Positions 26,700 to 35,192 of a stretch of 64,000 nucleotides of DNA are shown here, piece after piece (the stretch's first letter is position 1; each line of letters begins with the position of its first letter). Below the pieces are notes generated by a model that worked only from the letters and a program-made list of their open reading frames with translations, did not search any database and was not told where the DNA came from. This stretch comes from JAGVSR01 sp963750715. Lineage in GTDB: Bacteria > Pseudomonadota > Alphaproteobacteria > Rhizobiales > Hyphomicrobiaceae. The stretch covers positions 1 to 64,000 of the forward strand of contig CAVVRP010000010.1 in the NCBI GenBank assembly GCA_963750715.1, read 5' to 3'. Made by a program: the position numbers and the translations under genes.

Positions 26700-27424
26700 T
26701 CACGTCAGCGCGTTCAAATGGACCGCGGCTAAGAAGCATAAGCAGTTGTGAGGCGCGGCTTTTGGCGCCTCGCACCAACGTTCAAAGATTGAACGAGTTT
26801 CTGCGACTTCGCGCCAATTCCGCGCCGCTGAAAGCGCGCCACCTGCAGTAAGTGTCAGGGGTTCCTTCTTGCGCACCACATTGATTTCGGGCAATCCCGG
26901 CCCAAATGCCCTCTCTAGTTTTTCGATCACATCCTCAACGGCACGCGAAGTGTCGTGAACGGCCGACAGTCGGTGGCTCGTCACGCGTGCGTTAAAAGCC
27001 GTTACTGCAACTACCGCGGCGTGAAGTGAGCGATAGTGGCGACGCCGGATGTCAGCAAATGCATCGCCATGATCAGCCGCCAGCTGGTAGTGAAAAACTG
27101 AACCGCGCCCCGCAATCGCAACCTCCATCTCCTCAACCCAAGTCATTGCTGCGAGCCACAGCGCTTGCGCTTCGTCGAAGCGTGTAAGGGCGCTTGTGGT
27201 TTATCGTCCAAAAGATCTGCGATGCCCTTATTGTTGTTGGCCGTCGCGAGCCTCGGATCGCATGCAGCAAACGATCTTGCGTGATCATAGGCTTTGCTCC
27301 AGCAGACCGATGCCTCGCTGCGCCGGCCCCGCGCAAGCGCATGAAATCCGGCTATCGTTTGCTGTTCCCAAACGCACGATGCGGTATTCGACCAGGTAAG
27401 CTTTGCGGTTCTGATATCCAGCAA
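26700..27424 (-). pseudogene. TPR-like protein remnant, frameshifted
   Basis: The first part (from 27424) reads TAKLTWSNTASCVWEQQTIAGFHALARGRRSEASVCWSKAYDHARSFAACDPRLATANNNKGIADLLDDKP, with the WSKAYDHARSF...DPRLATANNNKG pattern of a tetratricopeptide hairpin. Family-like sequence then continues in another frame from about 27175 (FDEAQALWLAAMTWVEEMEVAIAGRGSVFHYQLAADHGDAF, in parts) to 26700. Proteins with this WV..M...R..SS.FH.R layout occur beside methylotrophy genes. No upstream ATG with an RBS was found, and the shift lies near 27140-27190. It is judged non-functional. Confidence 0.6.
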
Positions 27425-27515
27425 TCTAGCCCCTTCGATCGAGCGACGACCCTAGCGGCCGCCGTACAGCGCACCCAGGCCAGAACGATGATCAGGAATT
27501 AAGCATGGGCGCTAC

Positions 27516-27545
27516 ACCAAAATCAACCAAAATCTACCAATCTAT
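27516..27545. repeat. Three ACCAA boxes with 10-base spacing
   Basis: ACCAA starts at 27516, 27526 and 27536, the first two as ACCAAAATC(A/T). The exact 10-base period places the boxes on one face of the helix. A matching set in opposite orientation lies at 27706-27730. The position, upstream of the amine permease gene, fits an activator or looping site, but the binding protein is unknown. Confidence 0.5.
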
Positions 27546-27705
27546 GTAAATATTTGATTATAAGACAATATTTTGGCACGTTGATCCCTTACGAAAGGGA
27601 ATGTATCGCTCTATACGAAAAAAAAGTTCCTGGTGCGAAAGTATTTTGTGTTGCAACTGACGCTTTTGTGTGATTTATCGTATTGTGAGATCCGTCTGGT
27701 TTGTA

Positions 27706-27730
27706 TTGGTACGAGTTGGTTGGAATTGGC
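27706..27730. repeat. Three TTGG(T) boxes with 10-base spacing, inverse of the ACCAA set
   Basis: TTGGT starts at 27706 and 27716 and TTGGC at 27726. TTGGT is the reverse complement of ACCAA. The offset from the first set is 190 bases, a multiple of 10, so all six boxes are in helical phase. They end 115 bases before the permease start at 27846. Confidence 0.5.
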
Positions 27731-27845
27731 TATGCGGACCGACGCCGGCCGCACAATTTAGAACTGCCAACGACTGTCCTGCCTAGATCAACACGGCCCA
27801 GCAAAAAGAGTCATGGACGCAACAGAACGGTTTGGAGGGAGCAAA

Positions 27846-29621
27846 ATGGTTGCAGCTACAGATATTGTGAGTACGGCTGAAGGCGAATTGCATCGATCCA
27901 TCGATTGGCGAGGCGCATTCTGGGTAGCGAGCGGTGTTCCAGCCCTTGTGCTCTTCTCGATTGGCGGCCTCGCCGGCACAACCGGAAAAGTCGCCTTTAT
28001 GATCTGGATCGTCTCCATGATCATGGGGTTCACCCAATCATTCACGTACGCTGAAATTGCCGGGCTCTTTCCCAACAAGTCGGGCGGAGCTTCTATCTAC
28101 GGTGCGGCGGCTTGGGTGCGCTATTCGAAGCTCATTGCACCACTTTCTGTATGGTGCAATTGGCTCGCTTGGTCACCAGTTCTAGCGCTCGGCTGCTCGA
28201 TTGCGGCGGCCTATATCCTGAACGCATTGGGTCCTATCCCGGCCGGTGACTCCGCCGAGGTGCTGGCTTGGGCAAAAGCTAATGCCGGCTCGATCGCGGC
28301 AGACAGTCCGCGCATTGCGGATTGGCTAGCGGCCAACGCAGGCAAGTCAGCAAGCGATGCAATGACGGCACTTCTCTCTCAAGATGGCGTTGCGGCGCTG
28401 ACGCCCGGAATTCGAACATGGAGCCTGTTTGCGCACTCTCTTGGGCCCGTCTCTATATCCCTAAACGCGACGTTCTTCATCGGTGTACTACTCATGCTCG
28501 TTACCTTTGCGATCCAGCATCGCGGCATTCTCGGCACCGCGAATGTGCAGAAGTATATTGGACTACTCGTTGTCGTCCCCATGATCATCGTAGGTGTCGT
28601 GCCGATCCTCACGGGGCAAATCAATTGGGACAACTATTCTCCGTTGCTGCCACTCAAAGCGGCCTACGCGCCGGAGTCAGGCGCCTGGGATATTGGCGGT
28701 TGGACGTTGATACTCGGCGGTATGTTCATCGCCGCATGGTCGACATACGCGTTCGAAACTGCGATCTGCTATACGAGTGAATTCAAGGATCCTAAAACGG
28801 ACACGTTCAAGGCGATTTTTTACTCAGGCCTGCTCTGTATGCTGCTCTATACACTCGTGCCCTTCACGTTTCAGGGGGTGCTTGGTCTAGACGGAATGCT
28901 GGCGACTCCGATTGTAGATGGTTCGGGTGTCGCCGATGCAATGGCCAAGATGGTTGGTGGCTCGGGCTTCGTTGTCAGCACCATGGTCATGCTGATGATC
29001 TTGGCGCTTCTACTCTCCATTATGACCGCTATGGCTGGTTCTTCGCGCACGCTTTATCAAGGATCTGTTGACGGTTGGCTGCCTCGTTATCTCACTCATG
29101 TCAACGAACACGGTGCCCCGACGCGGGCGATGTGGACCGACTTGATTTTCAACCTTGGGCTACTCGCTATTGCAGCAGCCGACGCTACAAGCTTTTTCTT
29201 CATCCTCGCTGTATCGAACTGTTGCTACATTATCTTCAACTTCCTCAACCTGAACTCAGGTTGGATCCATCGCATCGACAATGGCCATATTCGCAGACCA
29301 TGGCGCGCACCAACCTTCTTGTTGGCGCTTGGAACGCTGTTCGCGTTCGTGAACGCCGCGTTCATGGGTGCTGGAGCTAAAGTGTGGAACCCGATGGCGC
29401 TATGGGCGGGATTTACTGCAGCAGCATTGATCATCCCTGTTTTCTTGTTTCGGCACTATGTCCAAGACAAGGGAAAGTTCCCAGAGCATATGCTCGATGA
29501 CCTCAATCTGACAGCTAACGATATGACGAATCGCAAGGCGGGCATCCTGCCGTACCTTACGCTGGTGGCGGGCGTTGTCGTTGTCCTTCTTGCAAACTGG
29601 TTTTTCCAGCTACCCGGCTGA
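27846..29621 (+). CDS. APC-superfamily amino acid/amine permease of the dimethylamine locus
   Basis: The 591-residue protein has about 12 helices, the helix-1 pattern SGVPALVLFSIGGLAGTTG and the loop ETAICYTSEFKDPKTDTFKAIFYSGL; MTAMAGSSRTLYQGSVDGWLPRYLTHVNEHGAPTRAMW is the conserved APC helix 8-9 region. A long insert (residues about 125-180) lies between early helices. I favour ATG 27846 because GGAGGG stands 7 bases upstream; ATG 27813 gives 11 more residues. The adjacent dimethylamine demethylase operon makes a methylated amine a likely substrate (inference). A GC-rich hairpin follows the stop. Confidence 0.87.
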   Translation: MVAATDIVSTAEGELHRSIDWRGAFWVASGVPALVLFSIGGLAGTTGKVAFMIWIVSMIMGFTQSFTYAEIAGLFPNKSGGASIYGAAAWVRYSKLIAPLSVWCNWLAWSPVLALGCSIAAAYILNALGPIPAGDSAEVLAWAKANAGSIAADSPRIADWLAANAGKSASDAMTALLSQDGVAALTPGIRTWSLFAHSLGPVSISLNATFFIGVLLMLVTFAIQHRGILGTANVQKYIGLLVVVPMIIVGVVPILTGQINWDNYSPLLPLKAAYAPESGAWDIGGWTLILGGMFIAAWSTYAFETAICYTSEFKDPKTDTFKAIFYSGLLCMLLYTLVPFTFQGVLGLDGMLATPIVDGSGVADAMAKMVGGSGFVVSTMVMLMILALLLSIMTAMAGSSRTLYQGSVDGWLPRYLTHVNEHGAPTRAMWTDLIFNLGLLAIAAADATSFFFILAVSNCCYIIFNFLNLNSGWIHRIDNGHIRRPWRAPTFLLALGTLFAFVNAAFMGAGAKVWNPMALWAGFTAAALIIPVFLFRHYVQDKGKFPEHMLDDLNLTANDMTNRKAGILPYLTLVAGVVVVLLANWFFQLPG

Positions 29622-29630
29622 GGACCATTT

Positions 29631-29662
29631 GGGCGCGGCGGGCGTCGAGCCAGGCCGCGCCC
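29631..29662 (+). terminator. GC-rich hairpin after permease
   Basis: GGGCGCGGC at 29631-29639 pairs perfectly with GCCGCGCCC at 29654-29662 over a 14-base loop. No T-run follows, so it is not a canonical intrinsic terminator. It lies 10 bases past the permease stop and 128 bases before the dmmA start, so it may separate the two transcription units or trim the mRNA. Confidence 0.55.
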
Positions 29663-29790
29663 CACTAAGCTCGCGACCGGTTTTTGGCCAGCCAACTTAG
29701 AGCTCACTCGTCCGGGGTCGGATTGGTGGGCACCACGAAAGGCGCTTATCGTTCGCTTGGATTCAGAACGGTTTCTATGGAGAACCGCCC

Positions 29791-30396
29791 ATGCTGGTTC
29801 AAGGCATAAAAAGCAGACCGCAATATCCGGGTTTGACAGCTGACTTATACGCAACCAATCACGTCTTCATTGCCGATGGAGACGGCGCGCAGTCTATCCT
29901 AGATCTTTTCGCTGGACTCGATATCCCACTGAAAGGACGCATCACTATCGTTTACGCCGAGACGTCGCCGACTAGCGCAAGTCTCGTCTCTCGTCTCAAT
30001 CAACTCCCGGCGGAGTGCGTCCATGTCCTGCCCACGGTTATTACCGCCGCAAAGAGGTTTGGCGCCATTCTTTCGGGCGCCAAGATGGGAACGAGGGTAT
30101 ACGCCGCAGGCACCGAGACGCTGATTGGTCTTGCCGTTCAACTTGCCCAGGCATTCGGATTGGATCCGATGTCGGTTATGACAGAACATCGAGGCTCGCT
30201 TGCGCGCCGTGTTCAGTGCGTGCACTGCAAAGGCTTCACCGACGACGTGGTCACCAACGTTGTCAAGTGCGATCATTGCGGAACAAACCTCCTGGTCCGC
30301 GATCATTATTCCAGACGCTTGGCAGCGTTCATGGGTGTCGTAGCAGACGCGGAGGTTCCTGGTGAGCTTCCTGAAATCATGGATGTTTTCAAATGA
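29791..30396 (+). CDS. dmmA: Dimethylamine monooxygenase subunit DmmA family protein (HODM small subunit)
   Basis: The 201-residue protein has an N-terminal alpha/beta part (HVFIADGDGAQSILDLFAGLDIPLKGRITIVYAETSP) like a truncated reductase-type nucleotide fold, and a C-terminal zinc-ribbon motif VQCVHCKGF ... VKCDHCGTNLLVRDHYSRRLAAFMGV. This combination is typical of the DmmA family found in operons of haem-dependent dimethylamine monooxygenase. Its exact role in the complex is not certain. GGAG lies upstream of ATG 29791, and the TGA overlaps the ATG of the reductase gene, so the subunits are translationally coupled. The subunit lettering of the four genes is from memory and should be checked. 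Confidence 0.8.
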   Translation: MLVQGIKSRPQYPGLTADLYATNHVFIADGDGAQSILDLFAGLDIPLKGRITIVYAETSPTSASLVSRLNQLPAECVHVLPTVITAAKRFGAILSGAKMGTRVYAAGTETLIGLAVQLAQAFGLDPMSVMTEHRGSLARRVQCVHCKGFTDDVVTNVVKCDHCGTNLLVRDHYSRRLAAFMGVVADAEVPGELPEIMDVFK

Positions 30397-31352
30397 GCGG
30401 ATCCGATATTGCCGTGCGCGTTGCGCGGATAGACACAGTTGCGGAACGCATTAAACGAATCCGATTTGTACGAACCGACGGCGGGACTATGCCGACATTC
30501 TCTGCCGGTTCACACATTGTCGTCGCCATGCGTGAAGGCAACAGAACGATCAAAAACCCATACTCCTTAATGGGCTCGCTAAGCGATGCCAGTGGGTACG
30601 AGATCAGTGTCCTAAAGACCGAGAAGTCTCATGGCGGATCACGGTTTGTGCACGATCGGCTCTACGAAGGTGCTGCCCTAAGCATAAGCCATCCCTTCAA
30701 CCTTTTTCCCTTGGACATGCGCGCTCGCAAGCACCTGCTCATAGCAGGTGGCATCGGCATCACTCCGATTATGTCTATGGCGGAGCAGTTGGCAATTCTT
30801 GAGAAGCCGTTTGAACTTCACTACTCGACACGCACGCCCGCCTCCGGCGCCTACGTAGAACTGCTAAGAAACAGATATGGACGTAAGGTGCACCACTATC
30901 AGACCGTTTCTGAACGCCGGATCGATCTGATGCATTTACTCAACCAACAGCCGCTTGGAACGCATTTGTATGTTTGCGGTCCGGAGCCGATGATCGACGC
31001 CGTGTTGCAGTTCGGGAAAGAGGCGGGGTGGCCGAGCCAGCATCTGCACGCTGAGCGCTTCACCGCGCCTCGCGGCGGGCATCCGTTCACTGTGCAGCTG
31101 GCGCGTTCTGAGCGGACCGTCGACGTCAAAGAAGACGAGAGCATACTTCAGGCACTGGAGTCCGCTGGGCTCGAGCCACCGTTTCTGTGCCGAGGAGGTG
31201 CTTGCGGTCAGTGCGAAACGAAGGTTTTGGCGTGCGACGGCGCAATTCAGCACAACGACCACTATCTCAGTGATGAGGAGAAGATGACGGGTAAGAAAAT
31301 CATGATTTGTGTCTCGCGAGTCCGGGGCACAAGCGTGACTCTCGATCTGTAG
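30393..31352 (+). CDS. PDR/VanB-type flavin and 2Fe-2S reductase subunit of the dimethylamine monooxygenase
   Basis: The 319-residue protein has an N-terminal flavin-binding barrel (TFSAGSHIVVAM, KNPYSLMG), an NAD(P)-binding domain (HLLIAGGIGITPIMSMAEQL, LYVCGPEPMIDAV) and a C-terminal plant-type ferredoxin with CRGGACGQC and a fourth Cys in MICVSR. That order is the phthalate-dioxygenase-reductase layout used by VanB. It would carry electrons from NAD(P)H to the haem subunit. It overlaps dmmA by ATGA and is 34 bases from the haem subunit gene. All cofactor residues appear present. Confidence 0.9.
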   Translation: MSGSDIAVRVARIDTVAERIKRIRFVRTDGGTMPTFSAGSHIVVAMREGNRTIKNPYSLMGSLSDASGYEISVLKTEKSHGGSRFVHDRLYEGAALSISHPFNLFPLDMRARKHLLIAGGIGITPIMSMAEQLAILEKPFELHYSTRTPASGAYVELLRNRYGRKVHHYQTVSERRIDLMHLLNQQPLGTHLYVCGPEPMIDAVLQFGKEAGWPSQHLHAERFTAPRGGHPFTVQLARSERTVDVKEDESILQALESAGLEPPFLCRGGACGQCETKVLACDGAIQHNDHYLSDEEKMTGKKIMICVSRVRGTSVTLDL

Positions 31353-31386
31353 ATATCCCCAAAACATTTGGTACCGGGAGCCCCAT

Positions 31387-32427
31387 ATGAATCAAGAATT
31401 CAAGACCGAAACATTTCGAGACGACTTTACCTTCTCGAACAGTCCTGAAGCGGTACGCCGTTTCCCTTTCCCATTTTGGGAAGACAAATACATGTACTCG
31501 GTGAATATCGAGCCACATACGAAAGGGCCTGTCGGCTCAATATTCGAATTTCCCATCGATATCGACGAACACTACGTCTCGGAAATGAAGGATCGTGCTC
31601 TCGTCTTGAGGAACGACCCGCTCCGCTGCCAAGCTCTTCCAAACATGATGTTGGCGCAATGGGATCTGCTGGAACTTCTGATGACGTCGATGGCGCGAGA
31701 TTACCCCCAATGGTTCTCGCTACAGCGAGACGGGCTGAAATGGCATTGGATTAACCGGCCACTAGGAATTGAACAGAGCTTCGTCTTCGGTGACGTCGAT
31801 ACGCTTCCGCAAGAGCCGATGGAGTACATCACGCGTCAATGCCAAGGCGACTTCACCCTTCTCGACCAGAGGGACAACAACCTCTGGATGGATGCGGGAA
31901 TTTCAACGACGCAAGCCGATTGGTCGATCGACTTTGATGTCGGCATGAATTTCATGGAATGGCACGGACCAGTGCCTCTGGCACATGAGGCCCGCGTTTT
32001 TGATCGGGCGTTGAAGTTCCTACTAAATCTTCAACAGGACAGTCCAGTGCGACGACTGAATTGGACAATGACCATCAATCCACGACTGGATACGAGCCCA
32101 GAAAACTACAACAAATGGGGTAAAGACAGAGCCTCTGTAACAGCTGAGAACGTCAGCAAGAAGGTCCATCTACGCGTGGAAGCCCAGGCTCTATGGCGCT
32201 TGCCCCGCTCCAACGCGATCGTGTTTTCCATTCGTGCCTATCTGATATCACTCGAACAGCTGGTTACGATTCCGAAGTGGGCACGGCGCCTGCATCGCGT
32301 CCTGAAAACACTTCCACCGGAGCTGATCGACTACAAAGGCATCACGCGCTACCGCGACGTGACGATCGATTTCTTGTCCGGGCATGACGACGGCTTGCCA
32401 ACATCAGCGGGCGGCGTTCCGGACTAG
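31387..32427 (+). CDS. Haem-dependent oxidative N-demethylase alpha subunit (DUF3445 family)
   Basis: The 346-residue protein matches the DUF3445/HODM alpha family, in which a PAS-like domain binds haem b and the complex demethylates dimethylamine with O2 and NADPH. Characteristic segments are RRFPFPFWEDKYMYSVNIEP, RPLGIEQSFVFGDVDTLP, VQEDFTLL-like CQGDFTLLDQRDNNLWMDAGI, PARLNWTMTINPRLDTSPEN-like RRLNWTMTINPRLD, HLRVEAQALWRLPRSNAIVFSIRAYL and ELIDYKGITRYRD. The gene sits third in the operon with RBS GGGAG upstream of ATG 31387. It would produce methylamine and formaldehyde, feeding the NMG genes at 35-47 kb. Confidence 0.9.
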   Translation: MNQEFKTETFRDDFTFSNSPEAVRRFPFPFWEDKYMYSVNIEPHTKGPVGSIFEFPIDIDEHYVSEMKDRALVLRNDPLRCQALPNMMLAQWDLLELLMTSMARDYPQWFSLQRDGLKWHWINRPLGIEQSFVFGDVDTLPQEPMEYITRQCQGDFTLLDQRDNNLWMDAGISTTQADWSIDFDVGMNFMEWHGPVPLAHEARVFDRALKFLLNLQQDSPVRRLNWTMTINPRLDTSPENYNKWGKDRASVTAENVSKKVHLRVEAQALWRLPRSNAIVFSIRAYLISLEQLVTIPKWARRLHRVLKTLPPELIDYKGITRYRDVTIDFLSGHDDGLPTSAGGVPD

Positions 32428-32514
32428 GCGCTGAATTCTAAGGATTGATCTTACGCAATAGGATTTCGATCTCCCATCGAAATCCGTATATCGAACGCAG
32501 TGGAGAAATAGAAG

Positions 32515-33667
32515 ATGAGTGCATTACAAAAGAAGAATAGTTCTCAGTTGCCACGCCAGTCGATTTTGAATGATCGGCACCGCGCTCTGGGATCGGATCT
32601 CAGTCAATCGTGGAATGATATGCCTATTCCGCAGTTCTATGCGACCGATCCTTACGCCGAGATCGCCGCGACCCGCTATCGGGCCGGTCTCATCGATGTG
32701 TCCATGCTCAAAATGGTGAATGTATCGGGGCCACAGGCAACAGCATTCCTCGACTACTTGCTCACGTCCGACATCACCAAGATTGCGGCCGGACAATTCG
32801 CATATATCCAATATCGTCAACGAGACTGGTGCTCTGATCGACGACGTCCTCGTCTATTGCGATGGGCCAAACCAATTCCGCGTCTCCCACGGTGGGGGGA
32901 CATTGGAAGAGGCGATGCAAGAGGTTTCCAAGAAGTTCGACGTGACGTGGGCGCGAGACAATGATGTACACATCGTGTCCTTGCAGGGGCCCCTGGCGCT
33001 CGAAGTGCTTGCGCCGCACACGCCGATGGATCTGGCAAAGCTCTCGTACTTCACGCATCAAAGGACAAAGTTGTTCAATCGCGACGTGTCGATTGCTCGC
33101 GGAGGATATTCGGGGGAGCGTGGCTATGAAGTTTTCTGCGCAAAGGGGGACACCGTCGACGTGTGGGATGCCATTCTTGCCGCAGGCAAGGACAAGGGCG
33201 TGATGCCGGTTTCGTGGACGTGTCTCGATATCGGCCGTGTCGAAGCCGGTCTGCTCTTCTTCCCGTTTGACATGACGCACGGAGATACAACGCCCTGGGA
33301 GGTCAAGGCCGATTGGAGCATCGATCTCAACAAGCGAAATTTCAGGGGCAAGGCGGCAGTCGCGGCTAGCAAAGGTCGAGAGCGTTCCTTCATCACAGGG
33401 CTTGAGGTGCAGACGAGCGAAGCGGTAACGCCGCTCGCCAAGGTTATGTCCGATGGCAAGGAAGTCGGCATCGTCACAAGTACCACCTTTAGTCAACATC
33501 TGATGAAGTCTTTGGCCATGGCCCAGATCGTGCCGTCGCACACCCGGCTCGGTACCGCGGTTGAGATTTGTGACGGCGATAAGATCTATATGGCGACGGT
33601 CGTGCAGATGCCCTTCTATGACCCCATGCGCCTCAGGACTCATCCACTGTCAGAGCGGTCCACTTAG
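32515..33667 (+). pseudogene. GcvT-like tetrahydrofolate-binding subunit (HODM delta / DmdA-like), single-base frameshift
   Basis: This aminomethyltransferase-fold protein of about 383 residues should transfer the released C1 unit to tetrahydrofolate. The first frame runs from ATG 32515 (GGAGAAATAGAAG upstream) to GQFAY near 32806. Removal of one base in CATATATCC (32803-32809) restores SNIVNETGALIDDVLVY and the rest: YSGERGYEVFC, GLLFFPFDMTHGDTTPWE, RSFITGLEV, VGIVTSTTFS. The remainder is fully conserved to the stop at 33667, so the break is either an assembly error or very recent. If real, the demethylase complex would lose its folate subunit and formaldehyde would be released. Confidence 0.9.
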
Positions 33668-33686
33668 TTAATCGACCTGACGGCGT

Positions 33687-33720
33687 CACCCTCAATCCGG
33701 CGACGGCCGGGCTGAGGGTG
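33687..33720 (+). terminator. Hairpin after the dimethylamine demethylase operon
   Basis: CACCCTCA at 33687-33694 pairs with TGAGGGTG at 33713-33720, with inner CCGG pairing in the loop. It lies 20 bases after the stop of the fourth operon gene. No T-run follows, so it may act as a weak or processing hairpin, and it overlaps the leader of the haemoglobin gene. Confidence 0.5.
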
Positions 33721-33810
33721 TGCCTATCCAATAGATCAGATCAGCTCGACGCGCATCTAAAACGACTTGCAGTAACAATCGTCCGGTTTCAGTTCTACGA
33801 TCCGGAAGCG

Positions 33811-34215
33811 ATGGAGCGAATATTGATCGATAAACAATTACTCTACGAACGCATCGGCGGCGAGGAAGGTGTGCGACGTTTGGTCGAGACGTTCTATGAC
33901 GTCGTTGAGAATGAGCCAGAAGGTGAAGCTCTGGCCATACTCCATCTGCGAGGGCACGGTGTTGCGCATTCGCGAATTGAGCAGTTCAATTTTCTGTCAG
34001 GGTTCTTCGGTGGCCCGCGTCTCTACGTCGAAAAGTACGGTCATTCAAATATACGGACCATGCACGCGCATGTCGAGATCAACCCAGCTGCCCGTGACGC
34101 ATGGCTCAACTGCATGAGCATCGCCATAGACCGCGTCGGCCTTCCGGCTAATACAAAGGCCCAGATGATGGAACATTTCACGCGAGTGGCGCAACTACTT
34201 GTCAACAAAGATTGA
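33811..34215 (+). CDS. Group II truncated haemoglobin
   Basis: From ATG 33811 the product is 134 residues (MERILIDKQLLYERIGGEEGVRRLVETFYDVVENEP); an upstream frame is open but not conserved. The 2-on-2 globin features are LYERIGGEEGVRRLVETFYD with Tyr B10 (FYD), a proximal His in RTMHAHVEI and Trp G8 in RDAWLNCM, the GlbO/trHbO signature. It would bind O2 or NO with haem. Its place directly after an O2-using haem demethylase operon is suggestive of O2 supply, NO protection or electron transfer for that enzyme, but no experiment is implied. The fae-like gene is convergent. Confidence 0.9.
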   Translation: MERILIDKQLLYERIGGEEGVRRLVETFYDVVENEPEGEALAILHLRGHGVAHSRIEQFNFLSGFFGGPRLYVEKYGHSNIRTMHAHVEINPAARDAWLNCMSIAIDRVGLPANTKAQMMEHFTRVAQLLVNKD

Positions 34216-34235
34216 TCTGAATTCGGAGGCGGCGG

Positions 34236-34808
34236 TCAGAGTTCCCCCTTGATACCCTTTTCAAAGTATTTGTGGACGATCTTATCCTGGTTTTCCAGCA
34301 GCCAATCGATCGACGGTTGGAAGGCCATCGCTTTGTGAATGGCCTGTGATGTCGCCTTGCGATGAATGTCGAAGAGAATCTTGTGGTCAAGGTCTTCGAT
34401 GGTCGCCACCACAGGGTTCAGCCAAACCGAGATGATGATACCTAGTTTTTCGACTTTGGCCTTAGGGATGTCTCCCGAGCGCACAGCATCGAGAACCCCC
34501 ATTGCCGTTGCATACTGCACGGTCCCCATCAGAATGTTGGTGTATTTTTCGTTTGTGACCGTCACTTTGCTAACGCAGATCGTCGGTGGGCGAACCATGA
34601 CGTCAGTATTGAGGAGCGCCAAGACGCGGCTGTGTCCCGCAGTCTGATCGCCAAGCAAGTTAGCAAAGGCCGTTCCGAACGGCCCATCCATTTCACCGAT
34701 AACGACTTCTGGCTCAGCGGCGGTTCCCGGCGGCCCGCCGGCGACCAGTGCTTCTCCGACCCGAATGCCAATTCGATCTGTCCGTTCTTTCTGATTTCGT
34801 GTGGTCAT
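34236..34808 (-). CDS. Formaldehyde-activating-enzyme-like protein (Fae family), catalytic His replaced
   Basis: The 190-residue protein aligns with Fae: GEALVAGG (residues 18-25), DGPFGTAFANLLGDQTAGHSRVLALL, VRPPTICVSKVTV, QYATAMGVLDAVRSGDIP and IDLNP-like ISVWLNP, IHRKATSQAIHKAMA. Fae condenses formaldehyde with tetrahydromethanopterin. The usual active-site His in NEVAHIDL is absent: the segment reads GTAAEPEVVIG. Fae paralogues (Fae2/Fae3 type) of unknown role are known in methylotrophs, so it may bind rather than convert formaldehyde. A C-terminal tail (PSIDWLLENQDKIVHKYFEKGIKGEL, in parts) is extra. Upstream is the mgd operon in the same direction. Confidence 0.88.
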   Translation of the reverse strand: MTTRNQKERTDRIGIRVGEALVAGGPPGTAAEPEVVIGEMDGPFGTAFANLLGDQTAGHSRVLALLNTDVMVRPPTICVSKVTVTNEKYTNILMGTVQYATAMGVLDAVRSGDIPKAKVEKLGIIISVWLNPVVATIEDLDHKILFDIHRKATSQAIHKAMAFQPSIDWLLENQDKIVHKYFEKGIKGEL

Positions 34809-35192
34809 CGCCAGTCATTCCAATGCAAGAAATATGAAGAGAATCCCACTCTCAGCGGACGGCTGTTGTTCGTCTACGTGGTGGCGTAAGCCCGGATGTT
34901 TCGAATGTCTTCATTTCACGCGTATGGCGAAGTGCTTCCGGACTTTTTCTTCAATAACCCAATTGCCGTTGAAGCCGGCTTACCCAGACATCATTGTGCC
35001 GTCGGATGAGGTACGTAAGATACAAGTCTTCATAGCCGGTTTGCCGGCGACGACTTTCCATCTGTCGAGATCGGAGGTGATCGGCTGGCCGTCTGGAGGG
35101 CGAAGTTTGGAGAAAGTTTGGGCTGTCACGAGGAGATTTCCTGTAGGACGGACTTGATTTGGCGGAGTGGATTTCACGACCATCGAGGGCGC
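34809..35192. other. Gap between fae-like and mgdD genes
   Basis: This 384-base region separates two minus-strand genes. A 67-residue minus-strand frame (34980-35183, ending SSDGTMMSG) is the only notable open frame; it resembles no family known to me. The region should contain the fae-like promoter if the gene is not read through from mgd. Confidence 0.4.

Noticed and set aside
27570..27595. Possible sigma-54 promoter (TGGCACG)
   Set aside because: The -12 element TTGC is absent at the right spacing after TGGCACG-N4.
34980..35183. 67-residue minus-strand frame between fae-like and mgdD
   Set aside because: No recognisable family and no clear RBS; left as part of the intergenic region.
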